DNA of 64,000 nt from assembly GCA_019916065.1 (NCBI GenBank), contig CM034233.1:47942141-48006140 (forward strand), read 5' to 3'. The notes below the pieces were generated by a model. The model did not search any database. It was given only the letters and a program-made list of their open reading frames with translations, and was not told where the DNA came from. The stretch is from Vitellaria paradoxa. Its lineage: Eukaryota > Streptophyta > Magnoliopsida > Ericales > Sapotaceae. Below, piece after piece: positions 46,578-57,609 of the stretch. Positions within the stretch are counted from its first letter, which is position 1; every line of letters starts with the position of its first letter. The translations under genes and the position numbers were made by a program.

Positions 46578-46889
46578 TCAACAAGGACGAAAGGACAAAA
46601 TAAAGGGAAGGTAGTGGTGGTGGGGACCTTGTTGGCGGTGGTGGTGGTGATGGTTTGTCTCCTCCTTCTCTATCTGCGATCGAATATGAAGGAAATCATC
46701 AACCGTGCATGGCAGCCTCAGGGGGCCAGTGGAAGAGTACCCATAAACCTCATGAGCTTTGTCTAGCAAAGGTTGGAACAGAGCGTGGTAAAGATAAGAT
46801 ATTGGGATTATGAACCTTTGAAGACCACTCTCTCCTTCGTCTAATTCTGATCCCACTTGGACAACAACACATCCTTTCTTCACCTTCAT
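46578..46889 (-). CDS. SAUR-family auxin-responsive protein
   Basis: An intact intronless gene of 103 codons begins with ATG at 46889. The SAUR core (auxin-inducible family) covers residues 5-70: KKGCVVVQVG, QRFIIPISYLYHALFQPLLDKA, EVYGYSSTGPLRLPCTVDDFLHIRSQIEKEE. This matches the family consensus GxxxVxVG, RFxxPxxYLxHPxFxxLL, EEYGY and LPC. The tail is His-rich (HHHHH, HHH), from GTG/GGT trinucleotide runs. Members are small, short-lived regulators of cell expansion, often by inhibiting PP2C.D phosphatases. No AuxRE (TGTCTC) was noticed close upstream. No premature stops, and it is the only believable host gene in the window. Confidence 0.9.
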   Translation of the reverse strand: MKVKKGCVVVQVGSELDEGESGLQRFIIPISYLYHALFQPLLDKAHEVYGYSSTGPLRLPCTVDDFLHIRSQIEKEETNHHHHHRQQGPHHHYLPFILSFRPC

Positions 46890-46924
46890 CTTCTTCTCCC
46901 TCCTCTCTCTTATAGTCTAGCTAG

Positions 46925-46985
46925 TTAGCTAGCTAGGAATTTAATAAGATCAGGAAGATGCAAGGAGCAAGGGATATATAGCTGT
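46925..46985 (-). promoter_or_regulatory. SAUR core promoter (TATA box)
   Basis: On the minus strand GCTATATATCCC (46982-46971) is followed by a leader of about 55 bases with CT-rich sequence before the ATG. A repeated AGCTAGCTA motif lies at 46917-46935 within the presumed leader. The distance fits a normal plant TATA promoter. Confidence 0.55.
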
Positions 46986-47029
46986 GAAGAAGGGAGAGGG
47001 TTTGTGGAATTAATTATATTTATGGACTT

Positions 47030-47530
47030 TTTTTTTTTGGGGGGGGGGGGGTTATGGAAGCTACGGAAAGATGGATGCATAGATACCATATATATATGTG
47101 TGTGTGTATATAGGTGTGAGCTAAGCTGACTTCAGCCAAGGAAGAGGTTTGGTCCTACACTCCTTTGTTTCATGAGGAATATGGCATATGTTGGTCAAAA
47201 TTATGAAAATCATTTATGGATTCTGTCAGTTCATTTTATTTTACTTTTCAGAACATACTGATTCTATTTTAAAATTATGAACAATCCCACTTTTTTATTT
47301 TTTTATTTTTAACTTTATTGGGGAAAAACTAATTTAGTGTCCCAAGTGGCTCCCAGAATGTTCCATGCCTCCGCCTCTAAAAAGCTAGTGGAATTCAGTG
47401 GGACGATGATATTTAATTCAATTTTCTAATTTATTTATTTATGGTAGGGGATGAGTGTGAGGTTGGCACTGAAGTGACTTCCCTTTATTGATTTTGGGAA
47501 GTAAGGATGAAATGATCCTAATCCTCCTTA
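47030..47530. other. SAUR upstream region, no gene seen
   Basis: It begins with a T9G13-type run at 47031-47052, then a (TG)n/(TA)n tract at 47092-47112. The rest is AT-rich sequence without coding potential. It probably holds the distal SAUR promoter. Confidence 0.5.
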
Positions 47531-48046
47531 AGGATGCGCTTGGCGCATCAAATTTTAGGAAAAGTTTTTGAAAAGTTTATAAAATTTTTGAAAATCTCTA
47601 TACCTTTTTTACACATTCCTACCTTCTCAAAATTCAAAAAAAGTTCAATATTTTTCAAAAAAAAGTTGATAACTGGAATTTAGTTAATCAAATAATATAA
47701 AATTTATTGCCATTCGCACCATGAACTCTCAATCTACCGAATGACACCCAATTTGACTTTTTTTGTGGGGTCGTAGAAACCGTTCCAACAGATTGTAGAA
47801 ACCGTTTCGATTGATTCATATGGCCAACTTTCGTCCAAATGGTTTTTATAATCCGTTTAGACGGATTGTAATGCAAAGAAGATATGACTGCCCAAAATTT
47901 TAAATCTGTCCAAATAAAAATCCAATCCGTCAGAACGGAAATTTTACTATTCATCTCCAAAAAATGCGGTTTGAAATGTGTGTATCAAACGCAAAAATTT
48001 TTTCAAATCATGTTTTATCTCACTTTTAATTACTCTAAACTCACCC
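47531..48046 (-). mobile_element. Harbinger-like non-autonomous element, copy 1
   Basis: TTA flanks both ends (47528-47530 and 48047-48049), the target duplication of PIF/Harbinger elements. The left end is AGGATGCGCTTGGCGCATC and the right end, read in reverse, GGGTGAGTTTAGAG. The body matches the element at 49296-49791 in opposite orientation, including GGAGATGAATAGT. No transposase remains. The GCGCTTGGCGC end is itself palindromic. Confidence 0.65.
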
Positions 48047-48805
48047 TTAGTCAAAACGTACAATTCTTGGGCGCTTGCTCGATGGTAGACAAACACAAAT
48101 CCAGTAGATTTGAGAGCCAATGTGGAAAACAATCATACAATACCTGATACATGATTTCTATAGTTTCCAACCACTATTTCTGCTTGTAGTCATTGATTGA
48201 TAACATCCTTTGTTGTTTTTTAACAAAAACACCATAGAGATAATTGCCGGGCCGAACAAATTATTTTTCATTGCTCATGTGAATACATAGATACATTGAA
48301 AAACTTAAATTTCTATGGAAAGAAATCACAGCCAACTAAAAAGAGAATGAACACAAGATTTTAATGAGATAAACTTTAAAATCACTTTTAGGTAAAATCT
48401 CGTAAAACCTCGACTTTATAAACCGACTAACCTGAAAATCAATCAACTGTAAATAAAAAGATTACAAGAGATTCATCGAATACAAATAGAACTAAATGAC
48501 ATTCTAATTCTATTCATCACTTACTCGCTAGAATTTGCGATGAACCAACCCTATAGATTGACTATGTTTTTGAACTTGAATGGTACCTCCTAGAATTCAG
48601 AGATATTCTTTTTCATCAAGATGAAATGTTAAATCGACGTTCTTTCAAAACCCCCACTAGTTGATCCTTTTCAATTTGAATGTTAGAGTTTTGAATCCTT
48701 TTGGGGTTTGCTCAATAAAGTAGTGGGAGACGTATACATCTGCTGGGGAAAAAAAAAACTTTTTATATTCTGATGAAATTAGGGCAACAAAAATTATTGT
48801 CAAGC

Positions 48806-48925
48806 TGCTTGAACTCTCTTCGAGCTCTTTTTCCAAAATTTTAGGTGCTTAAACTCCCTTTGAGCTCTTTTCTAGAATCTTGAGTGCTTGAACTGTTTTT
48901 GAGCTCTCTCCTTATTAAAATAGTT
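48806..48925. repeat. 40-bp tandem repeat with GAGCTC, three copies
   Basis: TGCTTRAACT begins at 48806, 48846 and 48885. Each copy has TTYGAGCTCTYT about 17 bases later. It may be the GC-word patch of this LTR in decayed form. Confidence 0.75.
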
Positions 48926-49295
48926 ATTTGAAGCAATTTTCTTTGAACCAAGGACCGACTCGACAACAAGACTCAATTCAAGACAATTCAAAAACTTTAC
49001 AGACTCAAGTTTAAACTCGCAATTTTCAATAATCAAGATAATAAACAATCTCTTTCTTGACAATTACGTGGCAAAAATACAAATAAAAAAAGTTGATTGA
49101 CTCTTAATCTAAATTTACAATGACTACAAAAAAAAAATAGCATTTTTAGGAATTTCTCCCTCAGTATCAAGTCCTTAATTACTTGAAAACAAAAACACAA
49201 AACAAAGAAAACAACTCGCACCAGAATTGTGAGTCTCAAATATATACTAATTCAGAATTAAGAATATGGTGCAACTTCAACAAAAACCATGTATA

Positions 49296-49791
49296 GGTAG
49301 CATTTGGAGTGGTAAAAAATAAGAAAAAATGTGATTTGGGAAAAGTTTTTGCATTTAGTATTTCTAATCCAAACCATGTTTTTTTTTTTTTTTGGGAGAT
49401 GAATAGTCTAACTTTTGGACTTTTATGGTAAAAAGTTGAAAAGAGAAACCGTGGGAACGGTTTTTTAGGTTCGTTCCCACGGATTTATGCCAGAATTTTT
49501 TCGGAAGTTGTTGAACTTTTTAACTTTTGTAGAAAAAAGTTGGAGAGAAAAATTGTGAGAACGGTTTTTTTCGGTTCGTTCCTACGGATTTATGTTAGAT
49601 TTGTTAAAAAGTTACTGGGATTTGTGAAAAAGTTTTTGGGGTTTGTAAAAATCTATTGGGGTATGTAGATATGTATAGAAATTTATAGAGATTTTACAAA
49701 GTACGAGATTGCCAAAATGTATTAGAGAGTTTTAGAGACTTTCAGAAGTTTTCAGAGATTTTTATTAGTTTTTAGCAAACCAAACGGTGCC
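49296..49791 (+). mobile_element. Harbinger-like non-autonomous element, copy 2
   Basis: The element has GGTAGCATTTGGAGTGG at the left and, in reverse, GGCACCGTTTGGTTTGC at the right. ATA lies on both sides (49293-49295, 49792-49794). The body aligns with copy 1, for example TTTTTGCATTTAGTAT and GGAGATGAATAGT. It also holds two GAACGGTTTTTT/CGGTTCGTTCC units. The target site is inside a copia LTR, 20 bp from its start. Confidence 0.65.
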
Positions 49792-49812
49792 ATAGTTAAA
49801 ATCATTCAACCA

Positions 49813-50779
49813 ATTCTCCCTTTGTTTTTGTCATGTAATTTTCAAGATAAAAAAAAAAAAAAAAAAAAAAACCAAGGAAGAAAAAACTAGAAAATTATCT
49901 TGGTGAAGCTTAGATTAATTCCTTCAAAGACAAAAACATAAATAATAAACTAAAAAAATATTCACAGCAAGAAAAAATGTATGAAAATAGCTTAAAACAC
50001 ATCAAGAGTTCGAATGGAGCAAAGAGCTTAAAGATTAAATATACTCAAACTACAAAGACTCTTTCCAAGATTTGAAAACTGGATGCATTAAGTTTATAGT
50101 AAAGGGAAAATGCTTGTAATGTGTGTGTGTAACTCAGACAACCTGTTCCAAGAACTCAAATTCTATTAAGAGTGGAAAAAAAAATAAATCATACTAGTCC
50201 AAGAGCTCAAATCTAGACTCAGACCAAAATGTGTGACAAAGCACCTACATTTTACTGATTCCACATAAATATTTTGTAATAGTCAAAAAGAATTTCACAT
50301 GATAGCAATGTTCAAAAAGCCTACCTCATTCTACTATGGATTTGGTGGCTTTCACATACAATCAAGGGTAGATAGCCTTCCCAGTTTCACCCAAATTGAC
50401 TTTTTTTCACTTAATTTACAATGGTGCTAGTGACTTTCACTCTAGCTTTTGTGATAGCCCTTTCCAAAAAGTCTGGTCAAAGTCACATGATGCATTCATG
50501 GTCAAAAGAAAAGACATAGCACGAGGACAGGTACTAATCAATGGGTAATCCACACTAGATAGATCAAGGTATACTAATGCTCAAAGTAGTATTTTCATTA
50601 AGCACCCTAATACCATGATCATACACATCAAGTCAAGACGGGAAAGAATGCATGCAGAATTGAGAACAAATAACCAATAAATTAAAACCATTCAAAAAAA
50701 TGAGACAAGTAACACAACTAAGACACAATTTTTTTTTTTTTAAAGAAAAAGATGAAATTAACAACAAACACCATAAGGC
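49813..50779 (-). mobile_element. Copia 3' internal region, pol deleted
   Basis: The polypurine tract (49813-49830 on the minus strand) and noncoding AT-rich sequence are found here, but no protease, integrase, RT or RNase H pieces, although gag lies just to the right. About 3 kb or more of pol appears to be missing. An A22 run at 49850-49870 and a T13 run at 50729-50741 interrupt it. Confidence 0.5.
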
Positions 50780-51282
50780 AAGGATGATTTTTAGACTCAC
50801 ATAGGTCTCTTCCAAGAACCATTCCCTTTACCAAAGTTTCTTTTATTTGTAGTCCTTACCTTTTCAAACTTTCTAAGATTACTTGACTTTTTCAAGTCTT
50901 ATATCTCCCTAAACAAATATTTAGTTTCAAGTAACAATATCTCAAACTTGTTTTGAAGAAACTTTTGTTCATTAGGGTATGTCCTAACACTCCTATTCAT
51001 TTTATCCATATATACCTTAGGAAGACCATGGAGTTTGTGACAATATGGCCTTATGTGACCTTTCAAACCATAGTGACGACAAAACAGGAATGAACCTTCT
51101 AGGCATATGTTCAAAGTTGTTACCCTCACCAAAAAAGAAACTTTTAGTGTTATTATCAATTTGATCAGTGGAAGGCACAGTCTTTTTAGAGAAAAAATTA
51201 TTAAAGTGAGAAACAAAGGGTCTTACCATTGTTACCTTTTCAGTGGTTTTTGGCTTTAACTTCACATGTTAATTCACCTTTC
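50780..51282 (-). pseudogene. Copia (SIRE-like) gag C-terminal remnant with zinc knuckle
   Basis: On the minus strand, KPKTTEKVTMVRPFVSHFNN is followed in another frame by FLFCRHYGLKGHIRPYCHKLHG near 51085-51030. This is the CxxC-x4-H-x4-C knuckle of SIRE/Maximus gag with the second Cys changed to Tyr. The tail KVRTTNKRNFGKGNGSWKR follows near 50860-50815. An LTR has inserted at 51288, cutting off the N-terminus. Confidence 0.7.
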
Positions 51283-51287
51283 AATGT

Positions 51288-52040
51288 TGAAAATACACAA
51301 GGTGCTAATCCATGAAGGAAGACCTCAAAATACAAAACTTTTACTAAAATAGACCGTTGGTTACAAACTCAACAACTCAATAGATCGACTCCTCGACTCC
51401 ATACTCTTGTTGACGATTGCTCGACTCCTCGATTCACCAACTCTTTTAACAAAAGCCCTTCGACTCCTCGAAGGCTCAAGACCGAATCCTCGGCGATCAC
51501 ACGTGCTGAATCCTCAGCTCTTCAATGATTCGAATTCCTTCGAATCTCACTAATACTTGAAACTTTTGGCTAAGCAATGGAGAGAACTTTTTGGACTTTT
51601 TGTGCTCAGGAAACTTGCTGTAAATTCGCTCTGTGTTTTTCCAGCCTTTCAATGTGCTCTGTCTATAAATATATATATATATTGGCCCAACCAGAGCTCG
51701 AATTAGGTTTAAATTGGCTGAAAAATATAACCTTGCGGGAAGGGCACTCCTGCAGTCTCCCCGCGAAATCCCACGAATCGGAGCGGCCATCTCGCAAGGC
51801 AAAAAGGCCAAAACTGGCTCTCGGTTTTTTCCCGCGACTACCTGCGGTAACTCGTGGTCTTCTCGCGTAATGCAAATCCGAGTGCTGTTCTGAATTCCTG
51901 CTGATGAAAACTTGCTTTTCTGAGGCCTATTACAATTCTAATCACATTAGGACTCTAGTGCCTTAGCTTACACTAAGTCTAACGTAATTACATTTACTGT
52001 TTGATCATGGATTGCCAATTTACAATGTTTGGACTTAACA
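51288..52040 (-). mobile_element. Copia LTR, minus strand, same family as 27434-28290
   Basis: The minus-strand start is TGTTAAGTCCAAACATTG at 52040, next to a polypurine tract, so it is a 3' LTR. The shared blocks GACTCCTCGATTCACC and AAAAGCCCTTCGACTCCTCG identify the family. A TATA run (51665-51684) and a CCGCGA/CTCGCG word patch (51738-51875) are present. AATGT (51283-51287) is the candidate left target duplication. Confidence 0.8.
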
Positions 52041-52303
52041 ATCTCCCCATTTGGCAATTCCATGTCAAAAGAACAAAACAACAAATCAAAGAGAAATATT
52101 ACAACTCGGAACATCCTAAACTAAGACCTCAGAAAACAGGTTATCCATTTAACATGTTGCAAAGTGATCCATCAACCTGTGTTGAAATCTTTTCCCATTC
52201 TGTACTTTATAATACTGCACACTCAACAAACTCATCAAGGCACCAAGTGGAAGCAATGAATAATATTTTATCTATTTATCAATCAACTCAATTCAGCACA
52301 CAA
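52041..52303 (-). mobile_element. 3' internal end of the same copia element
   Basis: ATCTCCCCATTTGGCAATTCC at the left is, on the minus strand, the polypurine tract AATGGGGAGAT plus upstream sequence. The rest has no recognised coding part. It stops where the Tekay LTR begins. Confidence 0.65.
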
Positions 52304-53838
52304 GGTGTGGGCGCCCAAGCCCCTTGGGCGCACGGCTAAGTGTTAGCTTGGGTGCCCACCTAGCCAAGGTCATTTTCATGACTTTACTTAATTTGGCCTC
52401 TTACCTTGGACTTATGAAAGAATTGGTAACATGTTTTTACATGAAACTTTTACTTGATTAATTGCATGAATTTAGATAGGGAAATGCGCTTTAAAAAGTG
52501 ATTAAGGATTGATTATCTTAAGCTAATGGGATTTAACTCATAAGGGTGAATGAATGTTACCTTGAATAAAATGAATTGAAAGATTACTTTGAGATAAGAG
52601 TCTTAATCGAGTAGAATTGTGAATATGTTTTGAAGTAAATTAAATGTTGAGGTATATGAACTTGTGATTGATTAAGTCAACTCTGAATTAACAGAGAGAC
52701 TCAAATTCATAATGGTGTTAAACGTTGAATGTTTAATAAGGTTGATTAATATTGATATGTGACAAACCTTGGGATGAACCAAAACGTTGACATATGTTGT
52801 TGGATAGTATATGATGTTGAATATGAACCTGTGATAGATGAGAATGGAATGTGATGATTGGTTATCTGTGTGTCGGGGGCCGTGGTGGGATGCGGAAATA
52901 GGAAAGGTCTTGAGGTTACTCTCGGGTTGAGAGTCCCGGAACCTGCGCAAGGTTTGGTGTCAATGCCAATGAGTTAGTACCCCATAACATTGTGTGTGTT
53001 TTGGCTCCTCGTGGCCCTAGACAGTGATCCTAAACAACAACGTCGGTTTATCATTTCCATTGGGTATTAGCCCGTAAAAGATGATAACATGTATGCACCC
53101 ATCCCCCGATCACTTGTGTGGTTATGGTTATGTAATGTGATGATGAATAGATGATAATGTGAATATGGTTATTTGTTTAAATGATGGTTAGATGATAAAG
53201 TGATGATGAAATGTGATTTGAATTAAGAATATAATTGCAAAATATAAACATTAACTGAAATTGAATCTTAAAGTATTGACATTGTTGAATGAATATATGT
53301 TTTCACTTCTTTTGGCTACTGGTTGTGTAAATGAAATGTTATGACTCTAGAGAATGTTGAAGTGGCTAACCTTACCTGAATGGGATTGCATGATTAGATT
53401 TGCATATCATATATATTTGTTTGAGGCATCGTGGGCACAAGTCCCATGCTCACGTCCTTACAGATTTTGATGCAGGAACAGGTCATAACAATCAGGTAGG
53501 CTAATAGGATTAGACTGGAAGGGTGTGCATGAGACCTACTAAGCTTAGCAAAGCTTTTGGTCATTTAGTATAAATTTTCATTTGGAAATTGTAATATTGT
53601 ACGATGCTAGACTTATTTGATTTGGTTGTAAAGGCCTTAAGGCCTAAGTTATGTATTAATGGAATTGGTGTATGGAGTATGTGACCTGGCAATAGTCAAG
53701 GTTAAACTTACGTTATTCTATCTTATGTCTTGGGCTCACTAGTTTATGTTGCGTTACTCTGATCACGGGTTAGTTATATAGTGCATGTTATGTGTGTTTA
53801 TCACTCATCCCTTCGGTCACGAGATCCAGGGCGTGGCA
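52304..53838 (+). mobile_element. 5'-truncated Tekay LTR, plus strand
   Basis: It matches the reverse complement of 57610-59200, for example TAAGCTAATGGGATTAACT-type sequence near 52518 and GGGCGTGGCA at the end. It begins inside the downstream GC-word patch (GGGCGCCCAAGCCCC), so about 1.1 kb including the TATA region is missing. No PBS follows. The pair with 57610-60332 forms an inverted repeat with a 3.8-kb spacer. Confidence 0.8.
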
Positions 53839-55510
53839 AGTTGTTTGAATTTAATTGGTGCCATTTGCATGAGTAAACTGAGCTGAGTTTAACTTTTGAA
53901 ATTTCAAGACTTGTTTTGCTTGCCATGTGTTTTCAAAGTTGAATGGCTTTGTGATTGAATATAGTTTGATAACTATTTGCTCAACATTTATCTTGATGGA
54001 TGAATTTTTATTAACAATGTATTCTATGGATTTCTAGCTATAGTGGAGACTTAAACCTAAAGTGAGTTGTTAAGCCTTCAAGCTTTATTCATGAGAGACT
54101 TATATCTACTCTAGAAGATTTTAAAAGCTTAAAAATTTCTTTAATAACTCCAACCACAATACTTTATTTTGGGTGTTTGTAAGGTGACAGATGAGTTAAA
54201 CTAAAATCTTGGTTCTTTGCTTTTATGGTTGAGTCAAATGAAACCATGGAAATGATATTAGGCCATCTTTCTTAACATTTGAGCGTATAATTCCTTTCCT
54301 TGATGAACTTCACCATTGTAACCAAGTTTGAGCCTTACAAGAGCATTCATATTTCTTTATTCTTACCATATTATTCTCTTAACCACAATGAATGCTCTTT
54401 AGCCTTCCTTATATATTTTGGAATACACTAAAAATAGGAGGAAGGACAATGAATAGAATTTTTGGCATTTTAGGGCGGAAAAAGGAAAAATGAATGAAAG
54501 AAAGAGAGAATTGTGAAAGAGAATGGTGATAAAAAAATTACTCTGGCTATAAATTTTAGTCCCTCGAAATCTATTTAGAAAAAAATAATATTATGTTATC
54601 CTTTTGACATCAGGGTATTATAAAAAGAAAGAGAGAGAGAGAGAGAGAGAAGGAATGAGAAGAGTGAAAATTGGGAAAGGGTGTAAATTGGTTGAGCTGT
54701 GAAAAGGTGGTAGGATATTTATATTAGTGTTCCAAAATAGTTTGAACTCCTTATCCTTCATTTGATTTACCTTATTATACTTACCGACCCCATTACAACT
54801 TAATGCAAGTCCTAATTGATTCGTGGAAGAATTCTCATTCAATAATGAAAGATGGGAATTGGGAAAGTTCAGTGAAATTCTATTGTTACTTTACTATACC
54901 ATTCTTTCATGGAGTTATGCCAAGTCCTTTTTTTTTTCTTGAATAAATCATTTTTGACTTATGGATACTACCTTTTAGAATTTGATTCACATTTACTCTT
55001 TTAGAAAGAGGCATCTTGAGTGAAACCCTATGTGTTCTATTTTTTTGAGAGTGACTTCCAAGGTGAGACTTGAAGTTGAAACTAAGGAAAGAAATAGAAT
55101 ACAAAGCTTAGAATTAAGTGAAATTTAAAGGATTTATGTTGAGTCAATGGATTTAAAAGCTATTATTCTTTTGCATTCAATTCATATACTAGGCAAGTGT
55201 CACTTATCTTATGAAATTTTGAATTTTAAACTCTGCTTATGAAAACCTTTGCTTATGTTACTAATTAACTTTCTTGAACTATTGAAATGAAATTTATTTG
55301 AAATTTGAATTGATGTTTGTGGGTATCACCACTGCAAGCACTCACGAGACTACACTCGTCCACTAGGGAGAATCTAGGGGTTGAAATGGCTTACTATACG
55401 AGCTTAGTCATGATTTCCTATGAATGTGAATTTGCTTTTTTGTCTTTTCAAAAATAAAAATAAAGTGTTTGTTTTTCTTCAGTAAAGTAGCTCTCTTACA
55501 TCTTTTACCA
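53839..55510 (+). mobile_element. Probable Ty3/gypsy LTR remnant, unclassified
   Basis: The style (TTTGAGCCTTACAAGAGCATT, CCCCATTACAACTTAATGC, then a late AATAAA near 55460) resembles LTRs of Athila/Ogre-type gypsy elements. A (GA)n run lies at 54630-54650. There is no coding potential. The left boundary is set only by the end of the Tekay LTR. Confidence 0.35.
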
Positions 55511-55549
55511 TAGGCGTTGTCAGGGACTAGTAATGTTATAATTGAGGGG
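55511..55549 (+). promoter_or_regulatory. PBS-like and polypurine-like motifs, 20 bp apart
   Basis: GGCGTTGTCAGGGACTAG resembles the GGCGCCGTTGCCGGGGA site after gypsy LTRs, and AATTGAGGGG directly precedes a TG LTR-like start at 55550. An element's whole internal part seems absent between them. Confidence 0.35.
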
Positions 55550-57050
55550 TGTGATTGGACTTCAATTGTTACACATTTATCCATTTAGTTACAACTTTCC
55601 ATAGCACATAAATGATATAAAACTCTTATTTTGTGCAGGTTTCATCGTCATTACTCAAACACGGAGCATATGCTAATTTTTCTCATAATGTAAGATGATT
55701 TAAACCAAATTAAAGATTCAAAGGAAGAGACATGAAGAATAAAAAGACGTGATACATCTGAATGTAATGCATCAATTGATCAATTCCATTTGTGGAGATG
55801 AAGGACTCTTATTTGAATTCAATACAAGATGATTAACCCACCAGTCTAGAGGTGTTAGAAGCAGAAATTTATAGTCAAACATGAAGTTGGCTTATTAGGA
55901 TATTGTTGGTGAGTGAAACAAATTTTGGAGGGAATAGCATGTTCGAATACAGCTCCACAGCATCCGAATGATTGGTTATTTCTCAGCAACGTCTTCCATG
56001 TGACGTCAATTTTTCCACGTGACGAAGATCTTGTAATTGAGAAAGTGCAATTTTGTAATTAAATAGGAAATTGTTGAATAGAATAAAGAAGTCTGGGAAA
56101 GAATTAGAGGGGGAGATATATCTAACAATGTGTGACACACACCCAAAAATTCAATTAGTTAGTTTTGGAGAATTAGAATTCCTAATCAATTCTATAGAAA
56201 GAGAATTTTGTATAGAGAGAGAGCTCTGGTTTTTCAATTCTATTTTAGCCTTTGAATTTTAGTTTTAAATTTCAAGTACCCTAATCAGATTTCAATTTTC
56301 AAGTAATTTCAATTCCAAAGTTCAATGTTCTTAAATTCAATTTCCATTTTTTGTTTCTAGTTTGCTAGGCATGATCGGCTAAGTTTTCTTGGGCCAAGGT
56401 AAGGAGAATGTCATTTCCAATGATTCTTAAGATGCTGAGCTTCATGGTTTTAATTTGAGTTCTTTAATTGTTGATTCAATTGTGTCTGGCTACTTTAGAA
56501 ATCATTGATTCAAGACTCGATTAGCATTAGTTTACATATTTTATTGATAAGCTAATGGATGTTGCTTAAGTTAGAACTCTCTTGACAATTTTGTATGTGG
56601 GTTGCTAAACTTAGAACTTCTATTGTTCTTAAGATAAATTATGTACACCAAATGTTTGATCTATGGTTTGTTTCAATTGAAATTAATTTTCTCAAAATCA
56701 GAACAAATTGAATAGGTGATTTACAAGCTCTTCACATCTCAAGATTGATTTGGAATGGCAATGGAATTATCTTGCCCAACTTTTTAATATTAGATTTTAG
56801 TTAAATTCAACTCTTATTTCAAAAACCACCACCAACATTAAACCAAATTTTCATTTTTATTTTGAATTCATGTGAGTCATGTTTTTACCACTTTAATCCA
56901 TTAGAATCAACCACTAATTTACCCCTTAGATCCCTGTGGAAATTGACTTGTTATTCACTAGTTTATTGTGCTTCAACAACACGTTAAACTTGGGGAAGTT
57001 TGTCTCAATTTTCTTTACTCAAGAAACTTAAATTTGAATTTAAAATTTAG
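55550..57050 (+). mobile_element. LTR-like sequence, probable Ty3/gypsy
   Basis: It starts TGTGATTGGACTTC after a purine-rich run. Near its end is AGATCCCTGTGGAAATTGAC, a motif often found close to the 3' end of plant gypsy LTRs, and ACTTGGGGAAG after it. TATA-like and AT-rich parts are present. No open frame is convincing. Confidence 0.4.
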
Positions 57051-57059
57051 AGTGAGGTA

Positions 57060-57608
57060 ATTAAGCAACACAAGCATAGCCTCAAAGTACACAACCAACT
57101 TAACCTCCATGGTGGATGATGCAATAACTCTTAGCACTTTTTCATGAAATAGCCCCTATTGCGAAGAGAAAAATTTAATGAAAAGAATTTTTCTTGCTAT
57201 TAACACATCCTCCAAAATCGGAGTCTAAATAACCAATCATCTCATGGTAATCAGTCCTCCTAAATGTGAGCATGTGATTTTTTTCCCTTGTAACTATCTT
57301 AAAACTTTATTTGCAGTTTTCAAATGATAAAATCCTAGGTTACTTTGGTAGCTATCTAACATCCCAAAAACAAAACTAATATCTGGCCTGATGCAAACTT
57401 GTGCATACATCAAACTCCTAGCAATAGAAGCATAAGGAATATCTTTCATACTTTTACTTTTCAATTCATTTGGGGAACATTAACTTAAGCTGAACTTATC
57501 CACCTTTTGAATTGGAATAACAATGGAACCACAATTACACATTTTATATATTTAAAAAACTTTATTAATGTAGGCTTTATAAGATAATCCTAACAATCCA
57601 AGTGATCT
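57060..57608 (-). pseudogene. Copia reverse transcriptase/RNase H fragment
   Basis: On the minus strand the sequence reads VNVPQMNxK near 57480, then IPYAS-like, LMYAQVCIRPDISFVFGML in shifted frames near 57430-57350, and YLQGKKSHML near 57310-57270. It ends with an AISWKSAK-like segment. This is the RT to RNase H junction of a copia polyprotein, heavily frameshifted. Tekay inserted at its right side. Confidence 0.65.
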
Positions 57609-57609
57609 A

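Larger units (their letters stand above)
48180..49812 (-). mobile_element. Copia LTR (SIRE-like), minus strand, carrying a MITE
   Basis: Read on the minus strand, a polypurine tract (AAACAAAGGGAGAAT) ends at 49813 and the LTR starts TGGTTGAATG at 49812. Only 20 bp later a Harbinger-like element interrupts (49296-49791). The LTR then continues to about 48180, where its end is not clear. The repeated GAGCTC words at 48806-48925 belong to it. Confidence 0.45.
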
